NCBI GenBank assembly: GCA_023667695.1
Contig: JAMOZY010000010.1
Coordinates: forward strand, 36,308-100,307
Direction: 5' to 3'
Source of the DNA: Clostridium sp.
GTDB lineage: Bacteria; Bacillota; Clostridia; Lachnospirales; Lachnospiraceae
DNA length: 64,000 bases
Shown here in pieces: positions 1-8,084 of the stretch (within the stretch, counting starts at the first letter, position 1; each line of letters starts with the position of its first letter). Below the pieces are notes generated by a model that was not told where the DNA came from, searched no databases, and worked only from the letters and a program-made list of their open reading frames with translations. The position numbers and the translations under genes are program-made.

Positions 1-1
1 G

Positions 2-412
2 GCGGTAGAGCTGGTCCGGGTAGTAGACGGGGATACCCTCATTGTTCAGTATAAGGATGAAGAAGTAAGAGTCCGGCTGCTGACAGTGAATTGTGAAGAA
101 TCTGTACATCCGGATGCGAACCGGAATAACGCAGAAGGAGAGGCAGCAAGTGCATTTACCAAGGAGTACCTGGCGGATTATCCGGTATTGTATCTGCAGT
201 TTGATGAGGCATTATATGACCAGTATGACCGTCTGCTGGCATATGTATGGCTGGAGGATGAAGTTTCCCTGGATTCGAAAAAGGATGTAGAGCAGTATAT
301 GTTCAATGCCATTTTATTAGAAGAGGGATATGCAGAGACAGTGGTTTATGAACCCAATCATCGCTATGCCCAGTGGTTCTATGAAATAGAGGCGGATGCG
401 AACAGGGATTAG
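2..412 (+). CDS. Thermonuclease-like (SNase fold) protein, 5' end outside window
   Basis: The reading frame is open from base 2 to a TAG at 412, so only the C-terminal part (about 136 codons) is visible. It begins with VVDGDTL followed by VRVRLLTVNCEE, which matches the staphylococcal nuclease pattern VVDGDT...RLLxVDTPE. A later DRLLAYVW matches the conserved GRxLAYxY segment. Such proteins are Ca-dependent nucleases, often secreted or membrane anchored. One oddity: the second calcium-ligand Asp (D of DTPE) is Asn here (VNCEE), so activity may be altered. The N-terminus, and with it any signal peptide, is not visible. A GTG at 86 could look like a start, but the domain clearly begins upstream of it. 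Confidence 0.75.
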   Translation, partial: AVELVRVVDGDTLIVQYKDEEVRVRLLTVNCEESVHPDANRNNAEGEAASAFTKEYLADYPVLYLQFDEALYDQYDRLLAYVWLEDEVSLDSKKDVEQYMFNAILLEEGYAETVVYEPNHRYAQWFYEIEADANRD

Positions 413-426
413 CAAATAATTAGAGA

Positions 427-474
427 AACAATGGGTATCCATCCGTTACATGATTTGGATGAATACCCATTGTT
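427..474. terminator. Bidirectional hairpin terminator
   Basis: AACAATGGGTAT-CATCC pairs with GGATG-ATACCCATTGTT over a loop of about 13 nt. It sits between the nuclease gene and a minus-strand small ORF, so it probably ends both transcripts. Confidence 0.6.
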
Positions 475-480
475 GTTTGT

Positions 481-639
481 TTAGTGCTTCTGTTGATTTG
501 CCGGATAACCGTTTCCCTGTAAATCTGTTGTGTTTGTAAATGGTTCCTCTGCCGTTTCTTTATTCTTTCTGGGAACACTGCTTTCCCACAGACCCTTCGG
601 CATGGTAGGAATCGGCTTCTTCTTATCTGTTATTTTCAT
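481..639 (-). CDS. Small hydrophilic protein, 52 aa
   Basis: An ATG on the minus strand is preceded by GGAGG at good spacing (GGAGGTTTTTATG) and opens a 52-codon frame ending at 481. The product starts MKITDKKKPIPTMPKGLW and is rich in Lys, Pro and Asn, with no membrane segment. I do not recognise the family. The strong ribosome binding site and the convergent terminator at its 3' end support a real gene. It may belong with the minus-strand membrane microprotein at 715-822. Confidence 0.45.
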   Translation of the reverse strand: MKITDKKKPIPTMPKGLWESSVPRKNKETAEEPFTNTTDLQGNGYPANQQKH

Positions 640-714
640 AAAAACCTCCAGTGCTTTGTGATTTTTATTCCCACAATCAGCGAGCCAAGTAGCTGTCTGC
701 AGCGGGGTTATTGA

Positions 715-822
715 CTAGTATGCTGAAAATGAGCAAGAATATTTCTCCAATTTCTGCAAAATGGCATACAGCACCATTGCGATAATGCAGAGTAGAATAA
801 TACCCAGTAAAACCCAGTCCAT
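715..822 (-). CDS. Single-pass membrane microprotein, 35 aa
   Basis: A 35-codon minus-strand frame starts MDWVLLGIILLCIIAMVLYA and continues into a short charged tail, the layout of a membrane microprotein or type I toxin. The leader just upstream (about 840-935) is strongly structured: GATAGGA/TCCTATC and GGACCGG/CCGGTCC stems. No clear Shine-Dalgarno is visible, so translation is uncertain. The structured leader would fit a translationally masked toxin mRNA, but I could not define an antisense promoter as clear as those of the two candidates further on. Confidence 0.35.
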   Translation of the reverse strand: MDWVLLGIILLCIIAMVLYAILQKLEKYSCSFSAY

Positions 823-960
823 CTTAAATACCTGTGTCTGTATGGTGATAGGATGTGTTATTGCTGTCCTATCGGCAATACGGGGACTCTTTTCTTAGGA
901 CCGGTGTGCTTCCCACATGCCGGTCCGTTTTAGGGGAGTGATAGAAAATTTATGCAAAAT

Positions 961-1003
961 GCAACTAAATATAGTTGCAAGCAAACGCGGGAAATGATAA
1001 AAT
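961..1003 (+). promoter_or_regulatory. hicAB promoter with operator palindrome
   Basis: TTGCAA (975-980), 17 nt, TAAAAT (998-1003) forms a good sigma-A promoter 20 nt upstream of hicA. A perfect inverted repeat GCAACTA-AATA-TAGTTGC (961-978) overlaps the -35 box. This is the expected place for the HicB ribbon-helix-helix antitoxin to repress its own operon. Confidence 0.65.
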
Positions 1004-1024
1004 ACAGACGAGGAGCAATAAGAG

Positions 1025-1276
1025 ATGAGTAAAAAGGAAAAACTAATTAAACGATTATTAGCCATGCCAAAGGATTTTACCTTTGATGAAATGGTATCTC
1101 TGCTGGCTTATTTTGGATATGATCTGAAACAGGGTGGAAGTGGTTCCGGAATTAAATTCATAAAAGAAGGTTCCAATGAAGTGATTAATTTCCATAAACC
1201 ACATCCCAGCGGTATATTAAAGAAATACATATTACAGCAGGTAATTGAAAAGCTGAAAAAGGAGGGATTACTGTGA
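1025..1276 (+). CDS. hicA: HicA family mRNA interferase toxin
   Basis: This 83-aa protein has the HicA layout: a short double-stranded-RNA-binding-like fold with a GGSGSG loop, a central strand (GIKFIKEG) and the FHKPHP segment that holds the active-site His in this family. HicA cleaves mRNA when not bound by HicB. The TGA stop overlaps the GTG start of hicB by 2 bases, giving translational coupling. It is somewhat longer at the N-terminus than minimal HicA proteins. In an ICE the pair would act as an addiction module that retains the element. Confidence 0.85.
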   Translation: MSKKEKLIKRLLAMPKDFTFDEMVSLLAYFGYDLKQGGSGSGIKFIKEGSNEVINFHKPHPSGILKKYILQQVIEKLKKEGLL

Positions 1277-1611
1277 GTAATTTATTATCGTATAAGAATT
1301 ACAATGGAAGTGTGGAGTATTCGGAAGAGGATGAATGCTTGTTTGGAAAGGTTGTAGGACTGAAATCCTTGATTTCATACGAAGGTGCTTCTGTACAGGA
1401 GTTAAAAAGAGCATTTGAAACAGCAATAGATGAATATCTGGAAGATTGCCAGGAGCGGGGTGTAGAACCAGAGCAGCCATATAAAGGTTCTTTCAATGTC
1501 CGGATTAGTCCGGAGCTGCATAGAAGAATAGCAGTTTATGCAATTCAGCATGGGAAAAGCCTGAATTCAGCAGTAGAGGAAGCCATTGGAAATATAGTTC
1601 AGAGTAATTGA
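1273..1611 (+). CDS. hicB: HicB family antitoxin
   Basis: 112 aa. The N-terminal half (YKNYNGSVEYSEEDECLFGKVVGL) is the degenerate RNase-H-like HicB domain that binds HicA. The C-terminal half (SFNVRISPELHRRIAVYA) is a ribbon-helix-helix DNA-binding domain of Arc type. Translation most likely starts at GTG 1273, which overlaps the hicA stop. The palindrome at 961-978 is the obvious operator for this protein. It should neutralise HicA and repress the operon. Confidence 0.85.
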   Translation: MSNLLSYKNYNGSVEYSEEDECLFGKVVGLKSLISYEGASVQELKRAFETAIDEYLEDCQERGVEPEQPYKGSFNVRISPELHRRIAVYAIQHGKSLNSAVEEAIGNIVQSN

Positions 1612-1629
1612 TTGCAGGAAGGATAAAAT

Positions 1630-1830
1630 ATGGAGCGGATTATTAAAAATTCGGTCAAATGTAATTTATGTGGCGATATTATTGTTTCTGCGTCCAGACA
1701 CGATTTTGTTACCTGTACATGTGGTACTTGTAGTGTTGATGGTGGAAATGATTATTTAAGACGGACCTATAGGAATTCCCGTGAAGACTTTACGGAATTA
1801 AGTGAATTTGAAGAATTAGAAATCTCATAA
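1630..1830 (+). CDS. Small putative zinc-binding protein, 66 aa
   Basis: 66 aa with a CNLCGD pair near residue 11 and a CTCGTCS group near residue 30, which looks like a compact zinc ribbon (CxxC...CxCxxC). The GGNDYLRR stretch follows directly. I recall similar small conserved proteins in Firmicutes annotated only as domains of unknown function. It follows hicB by 18 bases with an AGGAAGGA ribosome binding site and is closed by the terminator at 1862-1896, so it may be the third gene of the hicAB transcript. Function unknown. Confidence 0.65.
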   Translation: MERIIKNSVKCNLCGDIIVSASRHDFVTCTCGTCSVDGGNDYLRRTYRNSREDFTELSEFEELEIS

Positions 1831-1861
1831 ATGCGAAAAGGAAAATCAAATAAGAGAGTGA

Positions 1862-1896
1862 AGCAGGCTATGCAAAATAAAATTGCAGGCCTGTTT
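1862..1896 (+). terminator. Rho-independent terminator
   Basis: AGGC-ta-TGCAA pairs with TTGCA-G-GCCT and is followed by a run of five T. It separates the hicAB transcript from parA. Confidence 0.6.
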
Positions 1897-1931
1897 TTAT
1901 ATTTAAAATAAAAAGAAAAGAGGTACAAAAC

Positions 1932-2729
1932 ATGGGAAAAATCATTGCAGTTGTGAATCAGAAGGGCGGTGTGGGAAAGACCACTACCACCCTGAACCTG
2001 GGCTATGCCCTGGAAGAAGCGGGAAAGAAGGTATTGTTGATTGACTTTGACCCCCAAAGCTCTTTAACGGTATGTATGGGCTATGACGATACGGACATTC
2101 TGCCATGCACCATAGCCACGCTGATGCAGCGAGTCATGGAGGACATGGATTTGCCGGAGGATGATTCCTATATCTATCATTCCTTATCCAGTCCAGGAAT
2201 CGCACTGGACTTTATTCCCTGCAGCATGGAGCTGTCAGCAGTGGATGTCAGTCTGGTAAATGCTGTCTGCCGGGAAAGTATCTTAAAGGGAATCCTGAGT
2301 GGTCTGGCAGATGCGTATGATTATATTATCATCGACTGTTCCCCATCTCTTGGAATGCTTACCATTAATGCACTGGTAGCAGCACAGGCAGTCATTATTC
2401 CGGTGACACCGGAGTATTTATCCGCCAAAGGCCTGGAAATCCTGTTGAAGAATATACTTCGGGTCAAGAAGAAAATCAATCCGGAGCTGGAAATCGAAGG
2501 CATTCTGTTCACCATGTTCCGGGAACGGATGCGTCTCACCCAGACCGTAGAGGACATTATCTATCATACCTATGGAGAAGCAGTTCCAATTTATGAAACT
2601 AAGATTCCATGTTCCATTAAGGTAGGAGAATCTAATCTCCAGAGCAAGTCGATTCTCCAGTATGCAAAGCATAATAAAGTGTCTTTGGCATATAAGGCAT
2701 TGGCAGAGGAGGTGGAGCGGCATGAGTAG
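1932..2729 (+). CDS. parA: ParA/Soj-type partition ATPase
   Basis: 265 aa. A deviant Walker A (KGGVGKTT, residues 11-18), the DFDPQSSLT motif and a Walker B-like IIDCSPSLGMLTINAL identify a ParA/Soj ATPase. It dimerises on ATP, binds DNA non-specifically and moves ParB-bound DNA. Here it probably stabilises the excised circular ICE. It overlaps parB by 8 bases. The ribosome binding site is AAGAGG. Lengths and motifs are complete. Confidence 0.92.
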   Translation: MGKIIAVVNQKGGVGKTTTTLNLGYALEEAGKKVLLIDFDPQSSLTVCMGYDDTDILPCTIATLMQRVMEDMDLPEDDSYIYHSLSSPGIALDFIPCSMELSAVDVSLVNAVCRESILKGILSGLADAYDYIIIDCSPSLGMLTINALVAAQAVIIPVTPEYLSAKGLEILLKNILRVKKKINPELEIEGILFTMFRERMRLTQTVEDIIYHTYGEAVPIYETKIPCSIKVGESNLQSKSILQYAKHNKVSLAYKALAEEVERHE

Positions 2730-3753
2730 TCTGAGAACAAACCGGAAGTTAATCAGTCTGGATGATATGTTTGGAAATACAGGCGAGGATAGCACCTTGG
2801 GAGCAGCTGGCATACCGGAAGGTGGGAAACCGGGAAAGGCGGCTGCACCCATGTCCCTTGCCATAACCAAGCTTTATCCCAAAAAGAACCATAAGTTCCA
2901 GGTCAACCTGGGGAAGAAGAATGATGACCTCTTGCAGTCTATCCGGGACTTCGGTGTTCTGGAGCCGGTCATTGTCCGTCCCATGGAGCATCCGGTAGAG
3001 ACGGATGCCTATGAGATTCTTGCCGGTCACCGTAGAACCGCTATGGCAAAGGAGGCGGGACTGACGGAAATTCCTGTAGTGATTAAGAGGGGGCTTTCAG
3101 AAACCGAGGCGGATTTAATCGAGACGGAAACCAATCTGCTGCAGCGTTCCTGGGAAGATATGAGCCACAGCGAGCGAGCAGAGGTACTATATGCCCATTA
3201 TCATGCAGTAAACCAGCAGGGTGTCCGAACCGGCTTTTTAGAGGAAATTAATGCAGAAATTAAAAGCATTGCAAAGCCAGTAAATTCAATGGCGGAAGAG
3301 GGTTTGTCCCTAATAGGGACAAAAGGTAATGTAAGAGAATCCGGAGAGGCATATGAGCTGTCAAAAAATACAGTGGCAAGGTACTTAAGAATCCATACTC
3401 TGACCAGTGAATTAAAGGACCGGATGGATTTGGATGAGATTGCCTTATATGCAGGTGTTGAAATATCTTATCTGACTCCGGAGCATCAGGACCTGCTGGC
3501 TACCCTGTTGGATGCTTATAAGCTGGATATCCAGAAGGCAAAGGGCTTACGGACATTGGAAATGCAGGGAAAGCTGCAGGAGGACAGCATGAAAGAAATC
3601 CTGGCCGGAAAAAAGATGAAAAAGCCGGGACGGCCAAAGGCGGTCAGGATTAATCCGAATATCATAAACCGGTATTTTGAGGCAGGCACAAAGCAGAAAG
3701 AGATTGAGGAAACCATTGAGGCAGCACTGGAAGCGTATTTTAAAGGTAGGTGA
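2722..3753 (+). CDS. parB: ParB/Spo0J-type partition protein
   Basis: 343 aa from ATG 2722, preceded by GAGGAGGTGG; a longer in-frame start at 2662 lies inside parA and is unlikely. The N-terminal nuclease-like ParB fold contains the box AGHRRTAMAKEAG and the ETNLLQRSWEDMSHSERA segment. The central HTH is YELSKNTVARYLRIH. ParB proteins bind parS palindromes, spread as CTP clamps and stimulate ParA. The nearest good parS-like candidate is the 16-bp palindrome at 4569-4584 in the next gene, repeated at 20905 and 32529. The segment before the HTH (about residues 165-205) is longer and less conserved than in chromosomal ParB. Confidence 0.9.
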   Translation: MSSLRTNRKLISLDDMFGNTGEDSTLGAAGIPEGGKPGKAAAPMSLAITKLYPKKNHKFQVNLGKKNDDLLQSIRDFGVLEPVIVRPMEHPVETDAYEILAGHRRTAMAKEAGLTEIPVVIKRGLSETEADLIETETNLLQRSWEDMSHSERAEVLYAHYHAVNQQGVRTGFLEEINAEIKSIAKPVNSMAEEGLSLIGTKGNVRESGEAYELSKNTVARYLRIHTLTSELKDRMDLDEIALYAGVEISYLTPEHQDLLATLLDAYKLDIQKAKGLRTLEMQGKLQEDSMKEILAGKKMKKPGRPKAVRINPNIINRYFEAGTKQKEIEETIEAALEAYFKGR

Positions 3754-3758
3754 CTGGT

Positions 3759-5330
3759 ATGGAAAAATGGTATGAGGAAATGGAATTAGAAGATATCTGC
3801 ATCTCCATTCAGAATGAAATCAGTGCAACCTGTGCCAGCTTTGTGGCAATCGGTTATTTTCTGAAACAGGTACGGGACAGAGAGTTGTATTTACAGACCG
3901 GGTATAAGGATATCTGGGAATTCGCACAGGTGCAGTTTGGAATCAGTAAAAGCAGTGCCAGCCGGTTTATGAATATCAATGACCACTTTAGCATTGGAGG
4001 GAACAGTCCGGAACTGTTAGAACAGTACGAGAAATTCTCCAGCAGTCAGTTGAGCGAGATGCTGACCTTAACTGACGGTCAGATGGAACAGGTTACGGTA
4101 GAGACCACGGTAAAGGAAATCCGGGCAATGAAGCCGAAGAAAGAGAAAAAGTGTGATGCGAAAGCGATTAATGGCACATGTTCAGATTGTTTTTACTATA
4201 AAGATGTTGGCTGTCCATTTCCGAAAGAAAAGGAATTACTGAAATGTAAGGAGAATCCAGATTATGTTTGCGGCATTGTAAAAGTGATAGAAGAACATTT
4301 TCTGGTGAAAGGAAATACAGAAGGATGTGTCGGGTGCTGCCGGTTTTGTCTGAAGAAAGAGAAATGCGAATATGTATGCGATTGTGTAAAGGATAATGAG
4401 ATAAATAATCCATTAGATGATTATTATCAACTTGCAGAACCGTTCGAGTGTTCCGACTGTATGTTAAATAATAATCCAGATGGCGGTATTCTGGAATGCC
4501 ATCCGGAAATCGGGGAACATAAATGCTTTATGTCGGAGGATGAAGATAGAGCAGAGGAAGAAAATTCCGTTGCGACGTCGCAACAGATGTCAGAACCGGA
4601 AGGACAGGATGCGATTCATGAAGACGATCCGGAATATTTTAATCTGAGGGATGTGCAGGTTTTTCTGGATAAAGCAAATCAGAGGCTGCAGGAATGCAGA
4701 CAAAGGCCAGGTATGAATCCGGAGGCACACAGGCATCAGGCAATTGATGTAGCAGCTTACAGTCTGCTTGTTGACAGCTTACAGGATACGACTGCTGAAA
4801 TAAAGCAGATGATTCAGACTGCAGTCAGATATTATAACCTAAATGATTACGGTTCAGCAGACTTTTATCTGTACCAGGCACGTAGGATATTATATGAGAC
4901 GAAGGAGTTGGCTCAAAGCCCAATCAAGCCGGAAGTGAATGAACTTCCTTCAAAGCAGCCAGAGCTTCCGGTATTACGGAATAATGAGAAGCGTGGAGCA
5001 TTTATTGGAGGATTTGAGGAATGGCCGGTCTGGATTGAATGCAAGGAGACTGGTGAGCGATATTGGCGTTACCAAATGGATAAAGATATCGCAATCGTGG
5101 TAAAAGGAAATCAACGACACTTGTGGATAAGCGACAAGAGAAAGCGTTCCACAACAGAAACGGAGTACGCTGGTTATGAATACTACCTGCTGGGGGTAGA
5201 GATAAAGTATGGTAAAAAAGGATATGAATTTAAGAGGAATCCCCATAAGACATTTTTTGAATCAGTGACAAACCGTTCTGCTCTTATTGATTTCCTGAAG
5301 CAGTATCAGAAGGGAGGAGTGACTGGATGA
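3759..5330 (+). CDS. Cys-rich ICE protein of unknown function, linked to parAB
   Basis: About 523 aa from ATG 3759 (AGGTG six bases upstream; a GTG at 3750 is also possible). Residues 1-130 look like a helical DNA-binding region (FGISKSSASRFMNI resembles an HTH recognition helix). Residues about 130-270 hold some 20 cysteines in repeated CxxC groups (CSDC, CVGCCRFC, CEYVCDC, CSDC), suggesting several zinc or Fe-S sites. A hydrophilic linker contains VATSQQ, encoded by the palindrome at 4569-4584. The C-terminal domain (about 420-523) is aromatic-rich. It is coupled to parB (6-base gap) and to the next small gene (overlap), which suggests a partition or regulatory role. Function not recognised. 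Confidence 0.7.
   Translation: MEKWYEEMELEDICISIQNEISATCASFVAIGYFLKQVRDRELYLQTGYKDIWEFAQVQFGISKSSASRFMNINDHFSIGGNSPELLEQYEKFSSSQLSEMLTLTDGQMEQVTVETTVKEIRAMKPKKEKKCDAKAINGTCSDCFYYKDVGCPFPKEKELLKCKENPDYVCGIVKVIEEHFLVKGNTEGCVGCCRFCLKKEKCEYVCDCVKDNEINNPLDDYYQLAEPFECSDCMLNNNPDGGILECHPEIGEHKCFMSEDEDRAEEENSVATSQQMSEPEGQDAIHEDDPEYFNLRDVQVFLDKANQRLQECRQRPGMNPEAHRHQAIDVAAYSLLVDSLQDTTAEIKQMIQTAVRYYNLNDYGSADFYLYQARRILYETKELAQSPIKPEVNELPSKQPELPVLRNNEKRGAFIGGFEEWPVWIECKETGERYWRYQMDKDIAIVVKGNQRHLWISDKRKRSTTETEYAGYEYYLLGVEIKYGKKGYEFKRNPHKTFFESVTNRSALIDFLKQYQKGGVTG
4569..4584. repeat. 16-bp perfect palindrome, copy 1 of 3 (VATSQ box)
   Basis: GTTGCGACGTCGCAAC, self-complementary, encodes V-A-T-S-Q in frame inside the Cys-rich gene, 816 bases downstream of parB. 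Identical copies lie at 20905-20920 and 32529-32544. Confidence 0.9.
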
Positions 5331-5479
5331 CAGAAGAAAAATCCGTAACGGAAATCATCGAGGAAGTAAAAGGACAGATGTGTGACCGGTATTGTAAATA
5401 TCCGTCACAGTATACATCAGAAGAATGGGAGGAAGTTTTTGAAGAAATCTGTAGCGATTGTCCTCTGGACCGCTTATAG
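5327..5479 (+). CDS. 50-aa protein with paired cysteines
   Basis: ATG 5327 overlaps the stop of the preceding gene and is preceded by GGGAGGAG. The product (starting MTEEKSVTEIIEEVKGQMC) has the pattern CDRYC ... CSDC, a likely zinc-binding pair, and ends PLDRL. Translational coupling and a good ribosome binding site support it. The same spacing of cysteines suggests it may work with the Cys-rich protein just upstream. Function unknown. Confidence 0.6.
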   Translation: MTEEKSVTEIIEEVKGQMCDRYCKYPSQYTSEEWEEVFEEICSDCPLDRL

Positions 5480-5529
5480 GGAGTGATGAAATTTCGTTAA
5501 TTGCAATTACAGGAATTGGAGGTAAGCAG

Positions 5530-7095
5530 ATGGAGAAATATAGAATTACGGACCGACAGGAAAAAATACTACAGCATCTGAGTGACAACTTTATGCAAGG
5601 CAGTATTGAAACAAAGATGATAGGAAATGATGTGGTTAAGGTGACGGAGCAAGCCGGAGAAAATCGGTATTTTTCTATTGACAGCGATGGAAGCATAACA
5701 GAGTCGGATACGTTAAGCATGGAGGAACTGCATCAGGATATGAATGAATATGTCTTTGAACATATGGATTCTGTATATCAGCCTCAGGTAGAGCATGACA
5801 GACAGACCCTGGTAATCAGTGCTTATGGTGGTCCCGGTTCCGGCAAGACGGTTGCCTGTATGGATATCTGCCAGCAGTTAAAGAAGCGGGGCTACAATGC
5901 AGAGTATGTTTCTGAGGTAGCAAAGGATTATGTCTATGATGAAAACTACGACATGCTGGACGGAACACCGGAGCATCAGTATGAAATGCTTCAGGAGCAG
6001 CTAAAACGGGTAGACCGTTACATGGGCAAGGTAGATTTTGTGGTTACGGATTCACCGGTACTTTTGAACGGGATTTATAACCAACAGCTAACTCCGGAAT
6101 ATGAGCAGATGCTGCTGCGTCTGCATGAGCAGTACAATAATTTTGTCTTTGTGGTAAACCGGGATGCCGGACATTTCCAGGAGGAAGGACGGATACATGA
6201 TTTAGAAGAAAGCATGGAAAAGGATGCCCAGATTAGAGACATGCTGGATGAACATCAGATTTACTATGGCACCTATGAACACCGGACCGTTGGAAAAATC
6301 GTGGACAACAGCATTCATACCTTGAATCGTATCCGGCAGGAGCATGATTACAGCCTGCTTCGGGAATTTATTTCTGAGCATTACTATAAAGATGCAATCG
6401 AAATTGAAGTTGCCAGCGACCGGATGTTTCAGTTAAAGGACCAGACGGGTGACAGTATTACCGTAGGCATTGAAGCAGGCCAGGTAAAGCTTCCGGAAGG
6501 ATATGAGCCGACAAGCGGAATCCAGAACCTACAGCAAAGCCATTTTATTCATCCGGATACGGAAAAGATGACGCAGGTGCTGGGACAGTTTGAAACAGAC
6601 TGTCAGGTGCCGGAGCATCTGAGACTGACCTGTCAATCCGCAAATGGAAGCAGTTACGAGCTGGTTCCCGGGGAAACGGAGGAGGAGATAATACACCGCT
6701 ACTGTCAGCAGGATTTAATGAAGCATGATTTGTGGAATATGAAATTCTGGGAGAGAAAGGGTGTTCCGGCAGCCCATCCAAGCCTGGAGGGATATACCTG
6801 GAATCACTTTGGCAGTGGATATGGATGCCTTCTGAATCCGGAGCAGGAAGCAGTAGCCCGTTACGGCAATTATCCGAAAATGGAAGGTGATATGAAAGGC
6901 TGGAATGATGAAGTACAGAAATTCATGAGGGGAGCAGAGGCAAAAGAAGCGGAATCTATACAGGAACAAAAGCAGGAGGGAACACTGACAAAAGGGCAGT
7001 CCCCTTCTTTTTTTCAGGAAGAGGAGCTGATAAGTGAAGAAGAGCTGATGCTGTTGGAAGCTCAGGCAGAACAGGGCATGGTAATGGAACGATAG
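5530..7095 (+). CDS. P-loop NTPase/kinase-like ICE protein with shared C-terminal tail
   Basis: 521 aa from ATG 5530 (GGAGGTAAG upstream; the frame is open further 5'). After an N-terminal region of about 90 residues comes a P-loop domain: GGPGSGKT near residue 100, then YVSEVAKDY and VVTDSPVLL, as in the NadR/Ttd14-like AAA_28 kinases. The C-terminal part includes a DLWNMKFWERKG region and an acidic stretch. The last residues, LMLLEAQAEQGMVMER, are almost identical to the ends of the next two large proteins. This suggests the tail is a separate module, for example a recruitment or translocation signal. The natural substrate of the P-loop domain is unknown. Confidence 0.72.
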   Translation: MEKYRITDRQEKILQHLSDNFMQGSIETKMIGNDVVKVTEQAGENRYFSIDSDGSITESDTLSMEELHQDMNEYVFEHMDSVYQPQVEHDRQTLVISAYGGPGSGKTVACMDICQQLKKRGYNAEYVSEVAKDYVYDENYDMLDGTPEHQYEMLQEQLKRVDRYMGKVDFVVTDSPVLLNGIYNQQLTPEYEQMLLRLHEQYNNFVFVVNRDAGHFQEEGRIHDLEESMEKDAQIRDMLDEHQIYYGTYEHRTVGKIVDNSIHTLNRIRQEHDYSLLREFISEHYYKDAIEIEVASDRMFQLKDQTGDSITVGIEAGQVKLPEGYEPTSGIQNLQQSHFIHPDTEKMTQVLGQFETDCQVPEHLRLTCQSANGSSYELVPGETEEEIIHRYCQQDLMKHDLWNMKFWERKGVPAAHPSLEGYTWNHFGSGYGCLLNPEQEAVARYGNYPKMEGDMKGWNDEVQKFMRGAEAKEAESIQEQKQEGTLTKGQSPSFFQEEELISEEELMLLEAQAEQGMVMER

Positions 7096-7106
7096 GGAGG
7101 AATATT

Positions 7107-7883
7107 ATGAGACGATTATCAGCAGTAACACTGGCATGGAGAAATTTTCTGTATGCAAATCCGGCAGGATATTGTAATAATCCGGAGGATTTGTGTGCGA
7201 GGGTATCCTTGATTCAGGATGAAAGAGAGGCCATTCTGAATCAGATGCTAAAGGATGAACCGAACATGAATGAAATACAGATGTCAAAAGAAGAGATTGC
7301 ATTTCAGATTGAAAATCTGGAGGAGATGGCAGATGAGTTTGCCTGTTATGCAGATTGCTATCATTTTTATGAAACAACGAAAGAATTGCAACATATGGTT
7401 TTGGATAATCTGCTTAACAATGGAACAGAAAGTGAATTTTACATCGTGGCAGATGAATGGAAAACATATGCTGAAAATGCAGATATGTTTGTACGAGATA
7501 TGAAAGAGCAATTTGGATATGTTGTTAATGGTAAGGAACAAAGGTTGTTGCGCCAGCTAATGGATTTGCAAATCCGGCCGGAAGAAAGAGAAAACCTACA
7601 GACTGCGAAAAAACAGTTAGAAGAAAGAATTCAGCAGTCTATAGAGAAATATTTTTTTAGTGAAGAGAGCCAAACAAAAAACATTCCTGTTGCTGAAGAT
7701 AATCATGAATTGGCTGAAGAAATAATTTGGCAGATGACAGAGGAAATGACGAGGAACGTTAAAAAAGAACAGGAATATCTTCCGGCTGCAGAATCCGATA
7801 TGGAGTTAGCAGAAGAAATGAGTGAAGAAGAGGCAATGCTGTTGGAAGCCCAGGCAGACCAAGGCATGGCAATGGAACGATAA
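7107..7883 (+). CDS. Helical ICE protein of unknown function with shared C-terminal tail
   Basis: 258 aa, ATG 7107 with GGGAGGAA upstream, 11 bases after the previous gene. It appears almost entirely alpha-helical and acidic, with no membrane segment and no motif I recognise. Its last 20 residues contain EEEAMLLEAQADQGMAMER, matching the ends of the P-loop protein before it and the ArdC protein after it. The body is otherwise unlike either neighbour. A strong terminator follows at 7909-7934. It may be a cargo or chaperone protein of the same system. Confidence 0.65.
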   Translation: MRRLSAVTLAWRNFLYANPAGYCNNPEDLCARVSLIQDEREAILNQMLKDEPNMNEIQMSKEEIAFQIENLEEMADEFACYADCYHFYETTKELQHMVLDNLLNNGTESEFYIVADEWKTYAENADMFVRDMKEQFGYVVNGKEQRLLRQLMDLQIRPEERENLQTAKKQLEERIQQSIEKYFFSEESQTKNIPVAEDNHELAEEIIWQMTEEMTRNVKKEQEYLPAAESDMELAEEMSEEEAMLLEAQADQGMAMER

Positions 7884-7908
7884 TAAAATAGAAATATGTG
7901 TTAACCAG

Positions 7909-7934
7909 TGTGGAGAATTTTCTCCACATTTTTT
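7909..7934 (+). terminator. Rho-independent terminator
   Basis: TGTGGAGAA pairs with TTCTCCACA over a 2-nt loop, followed by six T. It ends the parAB-to-helical-protein transcript. Confidence 0.8.
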
Positions 7935-7949
7935 AATGGAGGAAAGATT

Positions 7950-8084
7950 ATGGATATGGCGATAGTACAGGAAAATAGAAACATGGACGAATGGTGCAGA
8001 GCATTGGGAATTATCCGATATGAAGAGCCGGTGGTTGAGGAAGATGATGCAGAGGGGGAATACGAAGATGTCCGGCAGTTATGA
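7950..8084 (+). CDS. 44-aa acidic protein upstream of ardC
   Basis: ATG 7950 with GGAGGAAAG upstream. The product starts MDMAIVQENRNMDEWCRAL and ends in an acidic tail (EEDDAEGEYEDVRQL). The frame overlaps the likely ardC start by 17 bases, so it could act as a leader peptide coupling ardC translation. No recognised family. Confidence 0.5.
   Translation: MDMAIVQENRNMDEWCRALGIIRYEEPVVEEDDAEGEYEDVRQL

Noticed and set aside
2418..2870. Minus-strand 150-codon frame opposite parA/parB
   Set aside because: Overlaps two clear genes, lacks a ribosome binding site and has low-complexity hydrophobic content typical of an antisense shadow.
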